The notes under the pieces: generated by a model
Database searches by the model: none
What the model saw: only the letters and a program-made list of their open reading frames with translations
What the model was told of the DNA's origin: nothing
Made by a program: the position numbers and the translations under genes
Part shown: in pieces, positions 35,099-47,772 of the stretch
Layout: the number at the start of each line of letters is the position of its first letter
Position numbering within the stretch: position 1 is the stretch's first letter
From: Tetragonia tetragonoides
Lineage: Eukaryota; Streptophyta; Magnoliopsida; Caryophyllales; Aizoaceae
NCBI GenBank assembly: GCA_038025085.1
Contig: CM076153.1
Span: forward strand, 16,591,001 to 16,655,000
Reading direction: 5' to 3'
Length of the DNA stretch: 64,000 bases

Positions 35099-35886
35099 CA
35101 CTACAACAAATGGTCACTTGCGCCACTATAACAATTGTGGCTATCATAAGAAATTTCCGGGGCAAAAACGCTTAGCCACGAGAATGTTTCTTGTGGCCTA
35201 TAACGTTGTGGCAATCTACTTAGCCACAGTTAAAGCAATCTTGTGGCTATAACGAGATATCTATCCACAGTTTTGTTAGTGACATGTTAACATCTTGCCA
35301 CTAAAGAATTCGTGGAAACATTTCAATTACAACGTGAATATTTGTGGCGGGTTAATTTAATAGCTACAACTATACTAGTATGTGGCTAAAAAATAAATAA
35401 GAAAAACCTTAGAATTGTCATTAGTGAGCCTTGAACTTATGACATGTCGAAGTTTATAAGCGACTTAAACCATCTATGTTAAAGTTTTTATATGATTAGA
35501 GTATAGACATTATTATATTTAAAATGTTATTACATGGAAAAAATATCGGCATCCACAAAATTTCTCATGGCATACTAGTCCATTCGGTGGCAAAATTTAT
35601 AAATGGCCACGAAAAAAATATATTTGGTGGCAATTTGGCCACACAAGTATATTTCTATGGCAATTTAGCCACGAAGTTATTCCACTCGTAACGATTTTTC
35701 CAAGATTGCCACAATTTTGTTTTTTCCGTAGAAAAGAAGCATTAAATTATTTTGACCGTGGCAATTTTCTTGGAAACGACCATGAAATCATTTTCCATGG
35801 CAATTTCAAAAAACCCGAAAAAGTTGGCCACAAAATTTGACCTCCCGTGGTAAAATTCGTGGCCCAAGTGACTAATTGTCGTAGTG
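35099..35886. mobile_element. small CACTA-type element, 788 bp
   Basis: Inverted ends CACTACAACAAATGGTCAC / GTGACTAATTGTCGTAGTG and many subterminal GTGGC/GCCAC motifs. No ORF. A 3-bp TSD could not be confirmed (TTT versus TAC). End sequence is related to, but not the same as, the element at 29089. Confidence 0.8.
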
Positions 35887-36044
35887 TACGTTTTCCCCCC
35901 TCATTGTAAAATATTTTCCCCCTCATTTTACTTACCTTTTCCCTCTCAAATGTAATTTTGGTTGCCACGTGTCACTCACTCATTTCGCCACGTCAACACC
36001 CCAATTCCATGTATCATACATTTCATGTATGAGTATCATGGTCC

Positions 36045-36540
36045 TAAATGATGTTTGGTTTAGTTCAGTTTAGTGGTGTTGAGTACAGTTCAGAAACATA
36101 CTTTTTGTCTCACATATCAAGTTGTGTGCAATTCAATTCAGTTGTGTCTAGTTCAATTCAGTAGTATCCAGTTTAGTAACGTTGAATTCAATTAAGTTTT
36201 GGTAAGTTCAGCTCTAACAAACGCACCCTAAATTGATATAAACTAATATGCATTGCAAGTAATTTATTTGAAGTGAACTAATTCAATTATGTCAACTTGA
36301 CCATTAACTATTTGAAAATCCTCTAAACATATTTGATATTGTACCCATTTGAAAGTGTGCGGTGTAATCTTTTCAATGACAAAGATATATTCATCATGAA
36401 TTTATTAGAGAATAAATTTCAGCCACAGGTTCACCGGCAGCACTTTAAATTTGAGTCAAAATTAATCATTTTCACACCCATCGGCTCAGTCCACAAAGGG
36501 GTAAAGTGCTCCCATCAATTAATTTCTTAACTCACAAGAT
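36045..36540. mobile_element. MITE-derived sequence related to the element at 47197
   Basis: TTCAGTT-rich start, and an internal block (36296-36420: CTTGACCATTAACTATTTG, then ATTTGAAAGTGTGC) matching 47281-47400. Ends are not clean. Confidence 0.5.
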
Positions 36541-36700
36541 CAATCTAACTCTCTACCTTATTTAATGGATGAGAATACCGAACTAAACACAACTTTGACA
36601 ACTGATGCGGCTAACATTGCCATGCCAGCACGTAAGAAATAAAGAACATCGTATATCAACGTAGTGCATATGCAGCGTAACCCACGGATCAAAAGATTCA

Positions 36701-37010
36701 GAGCATGTTTGGCCTAGTTTGTTGTGAGTAGCTTCTACTTTTTTCCCTATTTTCCCTAACAAACTATTCCCTCCACCTCCTCCTTACACCCATTTTCAAC
36801 TTCCCAAAAGGTTAAACCACCCACTAGGACCCCCTAGAAGCCCCAAAAGTAGAAGCATCAAATTGGAGCTTCTACTTTTGGGCCTTCCAATGGGTGTTTT
36901 GAGCTTCTTAGAAGCTGAAAATGAGGGTGAGGAGGAGGTGGAAGGGGAGGTTTGTAGGAAAAAAGAGAGGAAAAACTAAAAGCTCCTCACAAATTAGGTC
37001 AAACACCACC
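36701..37010. mobile_element. fold-back MITE, 310 bp
   Basis: Left GTTTGGCCTAGTTTGTTGTGAG mirrors right CTCCTCACAAATTAGGTCAAAC. The arms run through most of the element (AGCTTCTACTTTTGGG-type segments in both orientations). Possible 3-bp TSD TCA at 36698 and 37011. Confidence 0.65.
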
Positions 37011-37269
37011 TCAGACATCTAGTAAATCAGAGATTATGTTAATTTAATCACAATCTCAAAAGCACGTGGTTTATATTTTAACTCACCACATTGGTCGCAA
37101 CATTGCTATAAATTATGCCAAAAGCCAACGTTAGTCTGATAACATACCAATGCACGTCCTAAGACAAAAGGATCGATGCGATCTGCCAGGTTAAATGTAT
37201 CAAACATTTCTATCAAAAAAAAAAAAATTGTATCAAACGTGATTCACAAAATATATGCAAAGATGTATA

Positions 37270-37844
37270 TGTTAGTACAAATTATTGGATATGAATAAAA
37301 TAAAGAAATTTGGATATGGTTTCTAGGCATGTACAAGTACACTTTTCTGAATGTTTAGTTTCGACCCTCTAGGAACGACCGGGTTACACGAAATAACTTT
37401 CGGGATACAAAGAAGTCACAGAGTAAATTGTTCGCCCCACAATTATACTCCACTAATGCGTTTGCGTTGTTGATATTTGTCTTAAATAAGATGATAAACC
37501 ATCATCTTTCATGTCCATGGTACATTATCTATGATTATTTATCATATAATAACATGGTTTAACTATTCAAGAAGATTATCCCATCTTCTAATTAAACCAC
37601 TAAACTTGTACCATTCAACGAGATCATCTTCACCTTGTCCAAGGAGAAAGTTTATTCTCCTCATTTTTATCTCTCACAATACCTCTCTATTTATAGAGAT
37701 CAAGTTGGTTACTAGAAGTTGGTGGTGGTTACATATGTAGATATTTGAGACAAGTGTCTCTCCTTTAGACATATCCACATAATAACCAACGCCACATGTC
37801 ATTCCATGAGAGATATCAACACTTACTTTAAAAATGTTCCAACA
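37270..37844 (-). repeat. LTR (3' in element orientation)
   Basis: 575 bp, TGTTAGTAC...TTCCAACA on the plus strand. Confidence 0.9.
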
Positions 37845-39611
37845 ATTCTCCCCCATTTTTGGAGTAAGCTAAAAACACTTTGATTGTGTATACAAGACAA
37901 ATTTTCAAACTCATGCTTAAACGATAGTGTCTTAAAGATTGAACTACCGCTTAGTGTAATACACATTCCAACATTCCGAATTATAATGGTGTCTAAAAAG
38001 ATTGAACCAAATAATCCAATTGAAAAATTGAAGATATCACACACACAAGTTTATAACAAACAATATTAGATACTTGACGCTTTAAAAGCCATGCGTCCAT
38101 ATCGTTTCATAAGTGTATATAAAGCCAAGCCCAAGACTTTTTGAAGCGGCCACACTTCACACTTACATAGGTAGACCTTTACATCGTGTTTTGTAACTTA
38201 AACACTTTTTCAAAGGTCTATTAAGAAATTACATTTCAAACTCCTTAACGTTACAATTCCCAAGCACTCCCTTCTCTTTGAGATGTCAATGAAAATTATT
38301 AAGTGCTCGCAAATCACTCTTATGAGGTACTTTTACTCATTGAACTCAAGACATGACGTTTTATCAAGCGTTGAGTTAAGGTTTCCTCATTGGTGACTTA
38401 AATTATAAGGGTTTACACATCCCTCATGATTTACCACCATTTAACATTGTGCACACAAATATCCTAGACCGAGCCGTCTGGATTTTGTAAGACTTAATTC
38501 ATAGTAGTACACCCTACTACAATTTATGATCGATCCAAAACATATGAACGTTATAAACCGTCACAGTCACTATATCCTCACCATGGCCATAAATTTCTAT
38601 AGTGATGCGTCATAATCATTTATATAAATAATAACATTCACTTTATTAGTAAATTATTTAAGTAACAAACATAATTGTGAAAATCCAAATATATATTCAT
38701 GGATTTTTCATCACAATTAATTAATTATTCTGAATTTAATTAATAAATTCCAAGTTCAAATTAAACATGAACTTAAATATTTCTTTTAAACAATATTCCA
38801 CAAGGATATTTAATCGTTGCACACGTATATAATCAGTGTATGTCTTGCAAGGTATAATTGATCAATACCACTTTGATGACAACATGACAAAATTGATTTA
38901 CGTGTTCAAATATCACCATAAACATAGATACCGCATGCATCATTATTAAACTTGGCCAATAACTCTCTCATATCAAGTAGTCACCAACACATCATTTCTT
39001 ACATAAGTTATGCTTAACCATATACTCGGATAAAACAAGTATAACATGTAATCATATTAATCACATTATATTTTCGTATCATTTGATAATAACCGCCAAA
39101 TGCAAATAATAAGTAACCACCAATTCCTATCCATGCAGTGTCTAAGCATTTTGCAATTTGGCATTTACGTGTGTCAATACAAACATATTTACAAACTAGA
39201 CATCCTATTAATTTACAATGTAAATTTAATGACGCCATGAAGTGAGTAATAATTTAAATTGCGACATTAAACAACAATCTATCGATGAGCATCACTAGCG
39301 TTCATATCACATGCCCACCAATACATATTGTACCAACTGTGGACAAACACATGCCAATATAACAAATCAAAAAGTGTAGAAAGTAAAATACTTATCTCTG
39401 ATAAGAATCATCCCTGACAAATCCTTATCCGATCATGATGTACATGATCAATTTCGTCATTAATATTAATTAAGGACCATTGCAACAGTTACATTTTCTT
39501 TCACTCCTAACCGTCAAGTCCCACCGACTAATAAAACCGACTTCTTTAATCTTGTCCAAATGACAAACCAACCGCGCCATATCCAAAACACGAAAAACTA
39601 AACTTTCAGAT

Positions 39612-40186
39612 TGTTAATACAAATGATTGGATATGAATAAAATAAAGGAACTTGGATATGGCTTCTAGGCATGTACAAGTATACTTTCCTGAAAGTTTAG
39701 TTTCGACCCTCTAGGAACGACCGGGTTACACGAAATAACTTTCGGGATACAAAGAAGTTACAGAGTAAATTGTTCGCCCCACAATTATACTCTACTAATG
39801 CGTTTGCGTTGTTGATATTTGTCTTAAATAAGATGATAAACCATCATCTTTCATGTCCATGGTACATTATCTATGATTCTTTATCATATAATAACATGGT
39901 TTAACTATTTAAGAAGATTATCCCATCTTCTAATTAAACCACTAAACTTGTACCATTCAAGGAGATCATCTTCACCTTGTCCAAGGAGAAAGTTTATTCT
40001 CCTCATTTTTATCTCTCACAATGCCTCTCTATTTATAGAGATCAAGTTGGTTACTAGAAGTTGGTGGTGGTTACATATGTAGATATTTGAGACAAGTGTC
40101 TCTCCTTTAGACATATCCACATAATAACCAACGCCACATGTCACGCCATAAGAGATATCAACACTTACTCTAAAAATGTTCCAACA
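39612..40186 (-). repeat. LTR (5' in element orientation)
   Basis: 575 bp, TGTTAATAC...TTCCAACA on the plus strand. Confidence 0.9.
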
Positions 40187-40191
40187 GTATA

Positions 40192-40573
40192 TAATCTAAA
40201 ATATACTCTATAAGTCAATCTCTTAGTTTCATCTTGCACTTCACTACTATTACTATTGTTTTTTTTTTTTCTATTTTTTTTGGTTTTATTTGTTTTTTTG
40301 AGAAACGGGGTTGAATAAATCATGGTAGAAAAAGTTGCAAATTTGCAATGCTCAGAAGCAGTTACATTCGTAATTTCTTATGGTCCTTCCTCTATCCAAA
40401 CTCTAGTGCTAAAGGTGAAAAACGTGCAGCCTTTTCTCCCTTTCTTCGAACATGACTCCAACTAACCTTATATTATAAAGATAAGGCAAGAACCATAGAC
40501 TTTTACATCAAAAAGGAGCTAGGGAAAGATCTATAATGCCAAAAAACATAAATATCATCCTCAATCCTGCAAT
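40192..40573. other. intergenic, nothing recognised
   Basis: AT-rich spacer with poly-T near 40260; no gene or repeat could be supported. Confidence 0.4.
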
Positions 40574-40578
40574 TTAGG

Positions 40579-42929
40579 TGTTGGGTTGTATCCCAATTTG
40601 TGAAAAAACCAAAAAAAAGATAAAAAGAAAAAGATAAAAGAAAAAAAAAGGGAAAGTAAAACAAGTTGAAACCGAATTGCAATTCGGTGAGTTTTGCTGC
40701 AAGGGAATTTGGGCTTTATTATGTTAGAGAGTGCCGCACAAGTTAAGTGTGCGGCAAGAGGTAATTAGTTTACCTAGTATATGAAGCAGCAAAGGTATAA
40801 AAGGAGGAGCACCTCAAGACAGAGAGGTGGGCTGATGCATAGCAGTCACCTGGTGCCGTGAGCCTATGTGAGGGCACGGTAACCATAGTGAGAGGCGACA
40901 GAGAGGACAGCGAGGCTATGAGAACAAGTCGTCAGTCAGCCATAAAGAAAGCTTGTGAGAGGGAGAGTGCTTCGGATGCTGAGCCGCTCTACAAGCCGAG
41001 AAGATGAAGAGGAAATTCCTAATTAGGGGGAGACCTAATTAGGTGGTGAATGTGCGTTTGTTGGTTCGGGCATAAAACCAACGTGTTCCTACAACAGGTA
41101 TTTGTATCAGTCCTAGTGATTTTGGTAGTAGTATTGATTGGGGTAGTATCAATATTGTACTTGGCCGCGTTTATAGGAGTTGGGTAGTTTACCTTGGTTG
41201 TAGATGTGTGATCGGATGGTACCGACTTGTAATCACTATTGAGTTATTAGTGGATTTGTCTGTCGGTTTGGCTCGTGGTTTTTACCCTATTGGGGTTTTC
41301 CACGTTATATCTGGTGTTGATTATTGTGTGTTTGTAAGAACCCTCGCCTTTTCGGGGCAGTCTCTGATTGAAATATTCAGTTGGAATTAATGGTTCTTAA
41401 ATGTGTGTCACATGCGATTTAAATTAATTATAAAGAACAATATTTGCAAATAAGAAGCCGCCACCAATTTTTAAGGAAACAATTGGAAACCATCAAAAGC
41501 GCATCCCAATTCCTATTGGGAATTGACTCATGCCCATGGGGACTAAATATTGAGTTCGGGGATGTAGGGACGAAATAAACAAAACGAATCTCATCTAAAT
41601 CGCCCGTATTAACGATCTCTACTAAGCTTATCCATGTCAAGTATTTATGTATGCTATATGATTCCATGCAAATCCGGTCGTCCAATGATCCTAAATTAAC
41701 TAGGCGGGTTAAGATCAACCAAATTACCTACGTTATCGCTTTGCACAATTTATATCCAATTTACATGCATACTATTAACAAGTATAAACATGATATAGAA
41801 CATTAAATAACGCTCCAACCTACCAACCTTGCTAAACGCGCCATGTATTGCATATGCACATTAATAAAACTGTTAGTATCTTCAATGGAATAATAGTAAT
41901 ATTATAAAGGTGCTAACTTTATGTTAAAATAAACCTAGGAGGCTACTACATGCATGCAAAAACTATAAAAAGATGCAAACTTGCATAAACTAATAAAAAG
42001 ACATAAACTTTATATTAACAAACGATGCATAATTATATACAAAATCAAAAGCATGCAAATTTATTCAACCATAATCAAAAGCTAAATAAAACATGATTAA
42101 TAAACAATAAAACAAGAGATTTAATGAAGAGTTAGGCCCTCAGGATGGTTAACCTGGACGTTCTATTCGAACGGGAGTAGTAGAATTGGGATTGCTCTTC
42201 GATCTTGGGTGCTAGGCTAGGTGTATTGCTTGCTTGAATCTTCAGATTTCTGAATTTGGGGAATTATGTGCTCTCAATGCTCTCAAAATTGTGAACTGAC
42301 TAACCTCCTGCAAAAGAGGGTGAAAGGGAGTATTTATAGAGTTGGGGTACGGATTTAGGGGCCTAGGGCGAGAAGCCCGGCTCAAAAACTCGGCCCAGTC
42401 AAAAAATGGGTTCAGCGGCCACACGGAGGGCAGCTGGGGCCAGCGGCTGGCCCAATGGCCCCGCTGTCACGCGTTGGTCGCCGAACGGGTCGAGTCAGCC
42501 GCTGGACCTGACGACGCGCGCGTGACTATGGTTTTGACTTTTGGGTGCTCTGTAAATTACGAAATTTCCCTTGGGCTGGCCCAGGGGGCCGGGATTGAGC
42601 GGTTTTGGCCCAAATCTTCGAGACGCGATATCTCTTGATCCGGAAACCTGATTGAGGTAAGGTCAAAGGCGTTGGAATCCTTATAACAAGGGCTATCCAA
42701 AGACTGAGGTTTCAAGGAATTTGGTCTAGATTTCCGAGCAATGTCTTTTCTACTTACGTCCATGTTAATCCATTACCATCATCATCGGGCGTTGCGTTGT
42801 CAGGGGATGAGAACCGATTAGGGTGTCTACAGTGTTGTTTTCAGTATTCTATTGTTTATTCCGCAATTATTATTAGAGTATTTGGGTCCTAATCCGAGGG
42901 ATTTGTTGTGTGGGTCAAAAATCCTAACA
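40579..42929 (+). mobile_element. solo Copia LTR (about 847 bp without nested insert)
   Basis: TGTTGGGTTG...AAATCCTAACA bounded by 5-bp TSD TTAGG (40574-40578 and 42930-42934). LTR features: TATA GGTATAAAAGGAGG at about 40795, and the hairpin CGTGG...CCACG at 41274-41304 as in the other Copia LTRs here. No internal region on either side, so recombination left a solo LTR, then a Gypsy LTR inserted into it. Confidence 0.88.
41333..42831 (-). mobile_element. solo LTR of the Gypsy family, 1499 bp
   Basis: Reverse-strand copy of the LTR at 13547, with 5-bp TSD GTGTT (41328-41332 and 42832-42836). It holds the GC-rich CAGCGGCTGA block and the segment missing from the 13547 copy. Third copy of this LTR in the window. 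Confidence 0.95.
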
Positions 42930-42934
42930 TTAGG

Positions 42935-43390
42935 GTGCTGGGCATGTATTCTTAAATTTTTCATGTTTTTCATATTTGATATTGAAGCTGGTTTATTTCC
43001 TAGATTGAAATATTAAAAGGCCTGAAAATGCATATAAGCAAAGTGAGTTACTCACATCAATGTTAATTGATTTTGCTGAATATTATTATTGTATATAATC
43101 AATGTAGGCTTGAGTTTGTCCATGATTCAGTTCCTGAGGAAATGTTGAATTGGGTTTATCTCCCACATTGAAAGATGAAAAGACGCGGCGTAAGGCAGGG
43201 CTTGCATATAGGCAAGTGGATTACTCCACGTATTGCCAAATAATTTTACGTTAAATTTTCACATGTATTTGCTCAATTAAGGCCCGATTATTAAAATTTA
43301 TCTCTTGAAATAAAATAATAATGTAAGTAAGCAATATAATCAACCTTTTTATGAGCTGGTGGGGTGGTGCAACAATGTATGGGACCAATT
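42935..43390. other. intergenic, no gene seen
   Basis: Two loosely similar segments (about 42980-43060 and 43140-43240, each with GCATATA-GCAA and TTACTC) suggest an old duplication; nothing further. Confidence 0.35.
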
Positions 43391-43396
43391 TTTTCC

Positions 43397-44562
43397 CTAT
43401 ATATTTGCTCACTACAATGCTCCTCTTCCCCGCCACTCGATCATTTGTCCACCAGACCAAATAGTGCGAGTCTTTGTTGGTAAGTAATACTGACCATACA
43501 TGATACACAGATAGATAATCATAATTTTTCTCTACTTTTTGTGAGGGTTAATTTCTCCTTTTCTAATCCAACTGTTTAATTTCATTATTGTTATTGGTTT
43601 ATCATTTTGTCCATATTAAAATCCTATTTCTTTTCATTACTTTTTATTGTTCTTCTTTTCTATATATCGTAGAAATGTGGTATTTTAATTACAACCAATA
43701 ATAATTTTCCTAACTTTTTTTCTTATAATCCCGTCTTGGAGCTTTTAATCTCAATAATCAACTTTAATGTTGATCTATCAAACAAATAAAATGATAATAA
43801 TAAACTTCAAAGTTTAATAGAATTGCCTTTGACAATAGGCCGTTTAATTTTCATATATATTTTCTTAATTAATACAATTTTTCATGTAGCCATTATTTTG
43901 AAATGTAGGGGTTTTTATATACGGTGAGCAATGACCCTTGTTTCATAGAAAAGTGACGCACGTCTCACCAAATTAAAAGTTACAAGTTAAAAAGACCATG
44001 TTATATAAGTTTTTGTGTTTTTTATGAAATTTGACATATCATGGCAAGGTAATTTTTATTACTCGTATTAGTAACAGAAAGCTAAGGGCCTGTTTGGGGT
44101 GGTTTTCAATTTTCAGTTTTCAGTTTTTTTGAAAACCAAAAACCAGATTTTGGAAACCACAATTTTTGGTTTCCAGTTTTCAGTTGTCAGTTTCAAAAAT
44201 AGAGTAGACAACTATAATGGGAAAAAATTTCAGCTCCAAACATAATTTCTATAAGTAGATAAAAAATTTTGAAAACCAGAAACTTGCAACTCACAACCAT
44301 CCCGAACGGGCCCTAAGAGTACCTGTGTTGTATTATTGTAACAGTGTGTATGTGTAACGCATATGCATATATGCATGAGTATTGAACTTATTAGAGCATC
44401 TTCAATACAAGATTTTTATGAATGTAATTCAAATAGTTGATTCAAACCTGTTCTATCAATCTCCTTTTCTAATTCAGCTATTACAACTAAGTAATTGAAT
44501 TGATTAAGTTTTCTTTCCAATGAAAATGCAGTGTGTTTTGGAGCTGCTACGTACGTACAACA
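43397..44562 (+). promoter_or_regulatory. probable promoter, noncoding first exon and 5' UTR intron of the GGT gene
   Basis: A TATA box CTATATATTT (43397-43406) is followed about 30 bp later by a CT-rich start region and a possible exon ending at 43479 (TTG|GTAAGTAA). An acceptor AAATGCAG|TGTGTTT at about 44530 would place a 1.05-kb intron in the 5' UTR, just before ATG 44563. A MITE (44096-44313) lies in it. Inferred from signals only. Confidence 0.5.
44096..44313. mobile_element. Tourist-like MITE, 218 bp
   Basis: Ends GGGCCTGTTTGGGGTGGTT / AACCATCCCGAACGGGCCC with 3-bp TSD TAA (44093-44095 and 44314-44316), as in PIF/Harbinger elements. Confidence 0.85.
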
Positions 44563-44957
44563 ATGTCCATGCTCCAATATGCTGCCCAAGTTATACCTCT
44601 ACCCTTTATTTTGGTATCTTTAGTACTGTTGCTAATTTCTTCAGTATCACAAGGATTTGAGGACATAAGTAGGCGAGAGGTTATCACATTTCGTCACGGC
44701 GGGCATGGCAGCTGATGACGGCAGATGCTCAAGGATTGGGAGAAATGTTCTCATGGAAAAAGGCACGGCGGTGGATGCCGCGGTTGCTACCGCCTTCTGC
44801 CTAGGCGTTGTTAGCCCTGCATCGAGCGGCATTGGTGGTGGTGCTTTTATGTTGGTGAGGCTTGCAAATGGTACTACGCAGGCATTTGACATGAGAGAGA
44901 CTGCTCCGTCGAGGGCTTCCGAGGTACATGATCCTAAAATTGTCTTGTGTAAATATG

Positions 44958-45213
44958 CTCCTTCAGTTTCAAATATATTGAACTTTTTGTTGACTTTTCA
45001 TAGTTAACGAGACAAAGATTTAGACAATCAATAATTATAATTATACTAATATTAATATTATAAACGATTGATATTGTGAAAGTACAATTAAAAATGAATG
45101 TAAGGATGGTATTTTGATATTTTAAATATTCGTATTTTTTCACAAATCAGTAGTCAAATTTTGTGACTTTGACTCAAAAAGTCAAACAAAAAATTCAAGT
45201 TGAAACGGAGGAA
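44958..45213. mobile_element. Stowaway-like MITE in GGT intron 1
   Basis: CTCCTTCAGTTTCAA at left and TTGAAACGGAGGAAATA at right, with GTTGACTTTT/AAAAAGTCAAA inside in inverted form. The right end is slightly eroded. Confidence 0.65.
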
Positions 45214-45877
45214 ATACAACTCGATATATATCACGTGATGCACAAACTTGTCGATCAATATATTATAGATGCAAAGAATTAACAGGAAATATAACCTTGA
45301 ATGATCTTAAATATACCCAAACATATTTAGTAGTTGGCCGATTCATATATACCGGTACAATTATATATCGTAAGCGATTTCTAACTAAATGTAGCAATTA
45401 AACCGATGTGTTAACTATCTCTGTAATTTAATTCCGAATTTTGCACCTTTACTGACAATACATAATTCCCTCAGTCTATCATTTATCCTTAAGATAAGTG
45501 TGCGAATCCATTTATTTGTTACTTATTGTCTATCTTAATGTAAACGTAAGGTAAAAAGTCTAGTCATCCTTATCTTGTTCATTTCTGTTTCGTGGTTCCA
45601 AATTGAACTGTTAAGACAATTGTTTTTTTGTTTTTGTTTTGAGCAAAGGAATATGAATCACTAAATGCATCGATCATTCTTCAATTTAGAGATCCCATGG
45701 GTCACCAATCACCATTCACCAGAGGTGACGTAGATTTTTGGTTAGCACTTACGAATGAGATGTTGCACAGGAGAATAAAAGAGAAAATATCTATGAAAAG
45801 AAAACTAAAAGCTCATTTTAATATCACTACGAGGAAGTAAAGAATTATTTTCATAAATATATATACATTATCTCTTA

Positions 45878-46301
45878 CTATCTCTATTCCTATAAAACTC
45901 TATTATTTTTCTATTTAAAATGTTTAATTTTTATAAACTCTATCATTTCTCTTTATAATAAATAATTTATTACCATTTTACCCTCACATAAAATAGGCAT
46001 TTCTCTCTCCTAATGGAACACCCAAAAAATAGGCTAAGTAAAAAATGTGGGCATTTTCTTTCTCTAGAAAAAATGCTGCCAAAAAGAAATTACCGCAAAA
46101 AAATGTGGACATTTTCTCTCTCTTTAAAAGACAATTATCACATATTAACTAAAACAATTAAGTTATGAAATTGTCATTCAACAACCTACATTATGATTAA
46201 CAAAGCAATGTTGATGGTAGCAGGGTAAGCAAGAGCTAAAATTAATTTGTCTTATTCTTTGTGCCAAAAATAATGGTAGAGTTTTATATGAATAGAGGTA
46301 G
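45878..46301. mobile_element. MITE with TA target duplication, 424 bp
   Basis: Left CTATCTCTATTCCTATAAAA mirrors right TTTTATATGAATAGAGGTAG. TA on both sides (45876 and 46302). No ORF. In GGT intron 1. Confidence 0.75.
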
Positions 46302-46413
46302 TATTATATTCTATACATACATCACAAAAAACAATTTACTCCCTACTTTACGTTCTAAAATCTCCTATTCACTTTTTTTTTTTTACATTTGTTTCAAAAA
46401 TCTCGCTCCTATG

Positions 46414-46983
46414 TAGGGGTGAGCATGGGTCCTAGGTACTTGCTTCTGGCATTGGAATTGGTTTGGACATGGTGGGTCTGGAACTGGAACTGCTCTTGCC
46501 AATACCAATTCTGGGTCCCAAAATTTGGAACTGGTTGCAACCAATTCCAATTATGGGTATCATTTTCCCGGACCCAATACCCAGTGGGTGGCTGCTAGGA
46601 CTAATATAGGTATCTTCGAAATATCGAATTGGTATTAAAATTAGTCCTAATATTATTAATGTTACTGCTAACTTACCTTTTGATATCACGTATGTTACAA
46701 TTTCTGTCTTTTGACATTGTTTTACTGATTCGAAGTGGATGTACTACTGTACAACTGTAAACTCTTAGTAATTAGATAATATTTGCATCATTTAAGGAAA
46801 TTTTATAGTGGGATTGGTACCTGGTCGTGGAACTGGACCTGCAAATTGCAAGTCTGGGTATCAATTTTGTGGAACTGGTCCAACCAATTCCAATACTGGG
46901 TCCCAGTTTTAAGGAACTGGTCTAACCAATTCCAATACTAAATCCCAAAATTTTAGGTGGGTACCTGCCTGCGCTCACCCCTA
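46414..46983. mobile_element. non-autonomous hAT element, 570 bp
   Basis: TIR TAGGGGTGAGCA / TGCGCTCACCCCTA with 8-bp TSD CTCCTATG (46406-46413 and 46984-46991). Subterminal GGAACTGG/AACCAATTCC motifs repeat throughout. No transposase. In GGT intron 1. Confidence 0.93.
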
Positions 46984-47196
46984 CTCCTATGTACTATTAC
47001 TCCTTAATATTTTGGGTGTTAAAAGACTCATCTATTCTTACATTTTCTTGTCATTATTTTTTTCAACTCATTACTTACCCTCTTGCCCCTTTCTCTTGTT
47101 AAAGCAAGGGGAAAGGGGGGGCTTTTTATTCCAAAATTAACTCCCATTAAACTCCATGAAAAAGAAAAGTGGGTAGCTGATTTTAAAAGGGAGTAA

Positions 47197-47485
47197 GACT
47201 CTGTTTGATTCATATGGATAAAACTAATCTGAACTGAACTGATTTGAATTGAACTGAACTGAACTTAATTGATTTTTTGAACTTGACCATTAACTATTTA
47301 AAATTCGTCCAAACATAGTCAATATTGGATTCATTTGAAAGTATGCTTTGAGATCTTTCCAATGACATAATTTTCATCATCATGAAATTATTTCGGAATG
47401 AAAAGTTATATGAGTAATAAAGTTACACATGAACTGAACTGAACTGAACTGAATTAAGTAAAATTAAGGTGAATCAAACGGAGCC
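47197..47485. mobile_element. Tourist-like MITE, 289 bp
   Basis: GACTCTGTTTGATTCA / TGAATCAAACGGAGCC with TSD TAA (47194-47196 and 47486-47488). GAACT repeats near both ends. In GGT intron 1; related sequence at 36045. Confidence 0.85.
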
Positions 47486-47507
47486 TAAGTAGCTAGTAAT
47501 TAAGGGT

Positions 47508-47772
47508 GTGTTTGAGAATTGGATTCGAAATTCTAGATTGTGATAGAACAAAAGTTACTCACCCCTCACTTGATGTATTTCATTTGACATCCCCAAATGT
47601 AAGGAACAAGGAGGAGAAGAAGAATATCAAATCCCTTTGTGGTAGGATGTCAATTAAAATCCTTTCATTTTGAGGCTTATTGAAAGATTGCGTTTTTTGA
47701 CCAATTCCAAACCTATAGTAATCTAAGTCATCGAATTTTATCTCAAATTCAAATTTTCAAACAAACTATAAA
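47508..47772. mobile_element. possible MITE
   Basis: GTGTGTTTGAGAATTGGATT at left against AAATTTTCAAACAAACTATA at right. Partial inverted match; TSD unclear. Confidence 0.35.

Larger units (their letters stand above)
37270..40186 (-). mobile_element. non-autonomous LTR retrotransposon, 2917 bp
   Basis: Two 575-bp LTRs (37270-37844 and 39612-40186) with 5-bp TSD GTATA (37265-37269 and 40187-40191). About 18 differences between LTRs (roughly 3%), so older than the 2324 and 51432 elements. The 1.77-kb interior has no gag or pol. On the minus strand the purine tract AAAAATGGGGGAGAAT directly precedes an LTR, giving the orientation. No convincing PBS was seen. It must have been mobilised in trans. 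Confidence 0.9.

Noticed and set aside
35096..35889. 3-bp TSD for the 788-bp CACTA-type element
   Set aside because: Flanks TTT and TAC do not match, so no duplication is claimed.
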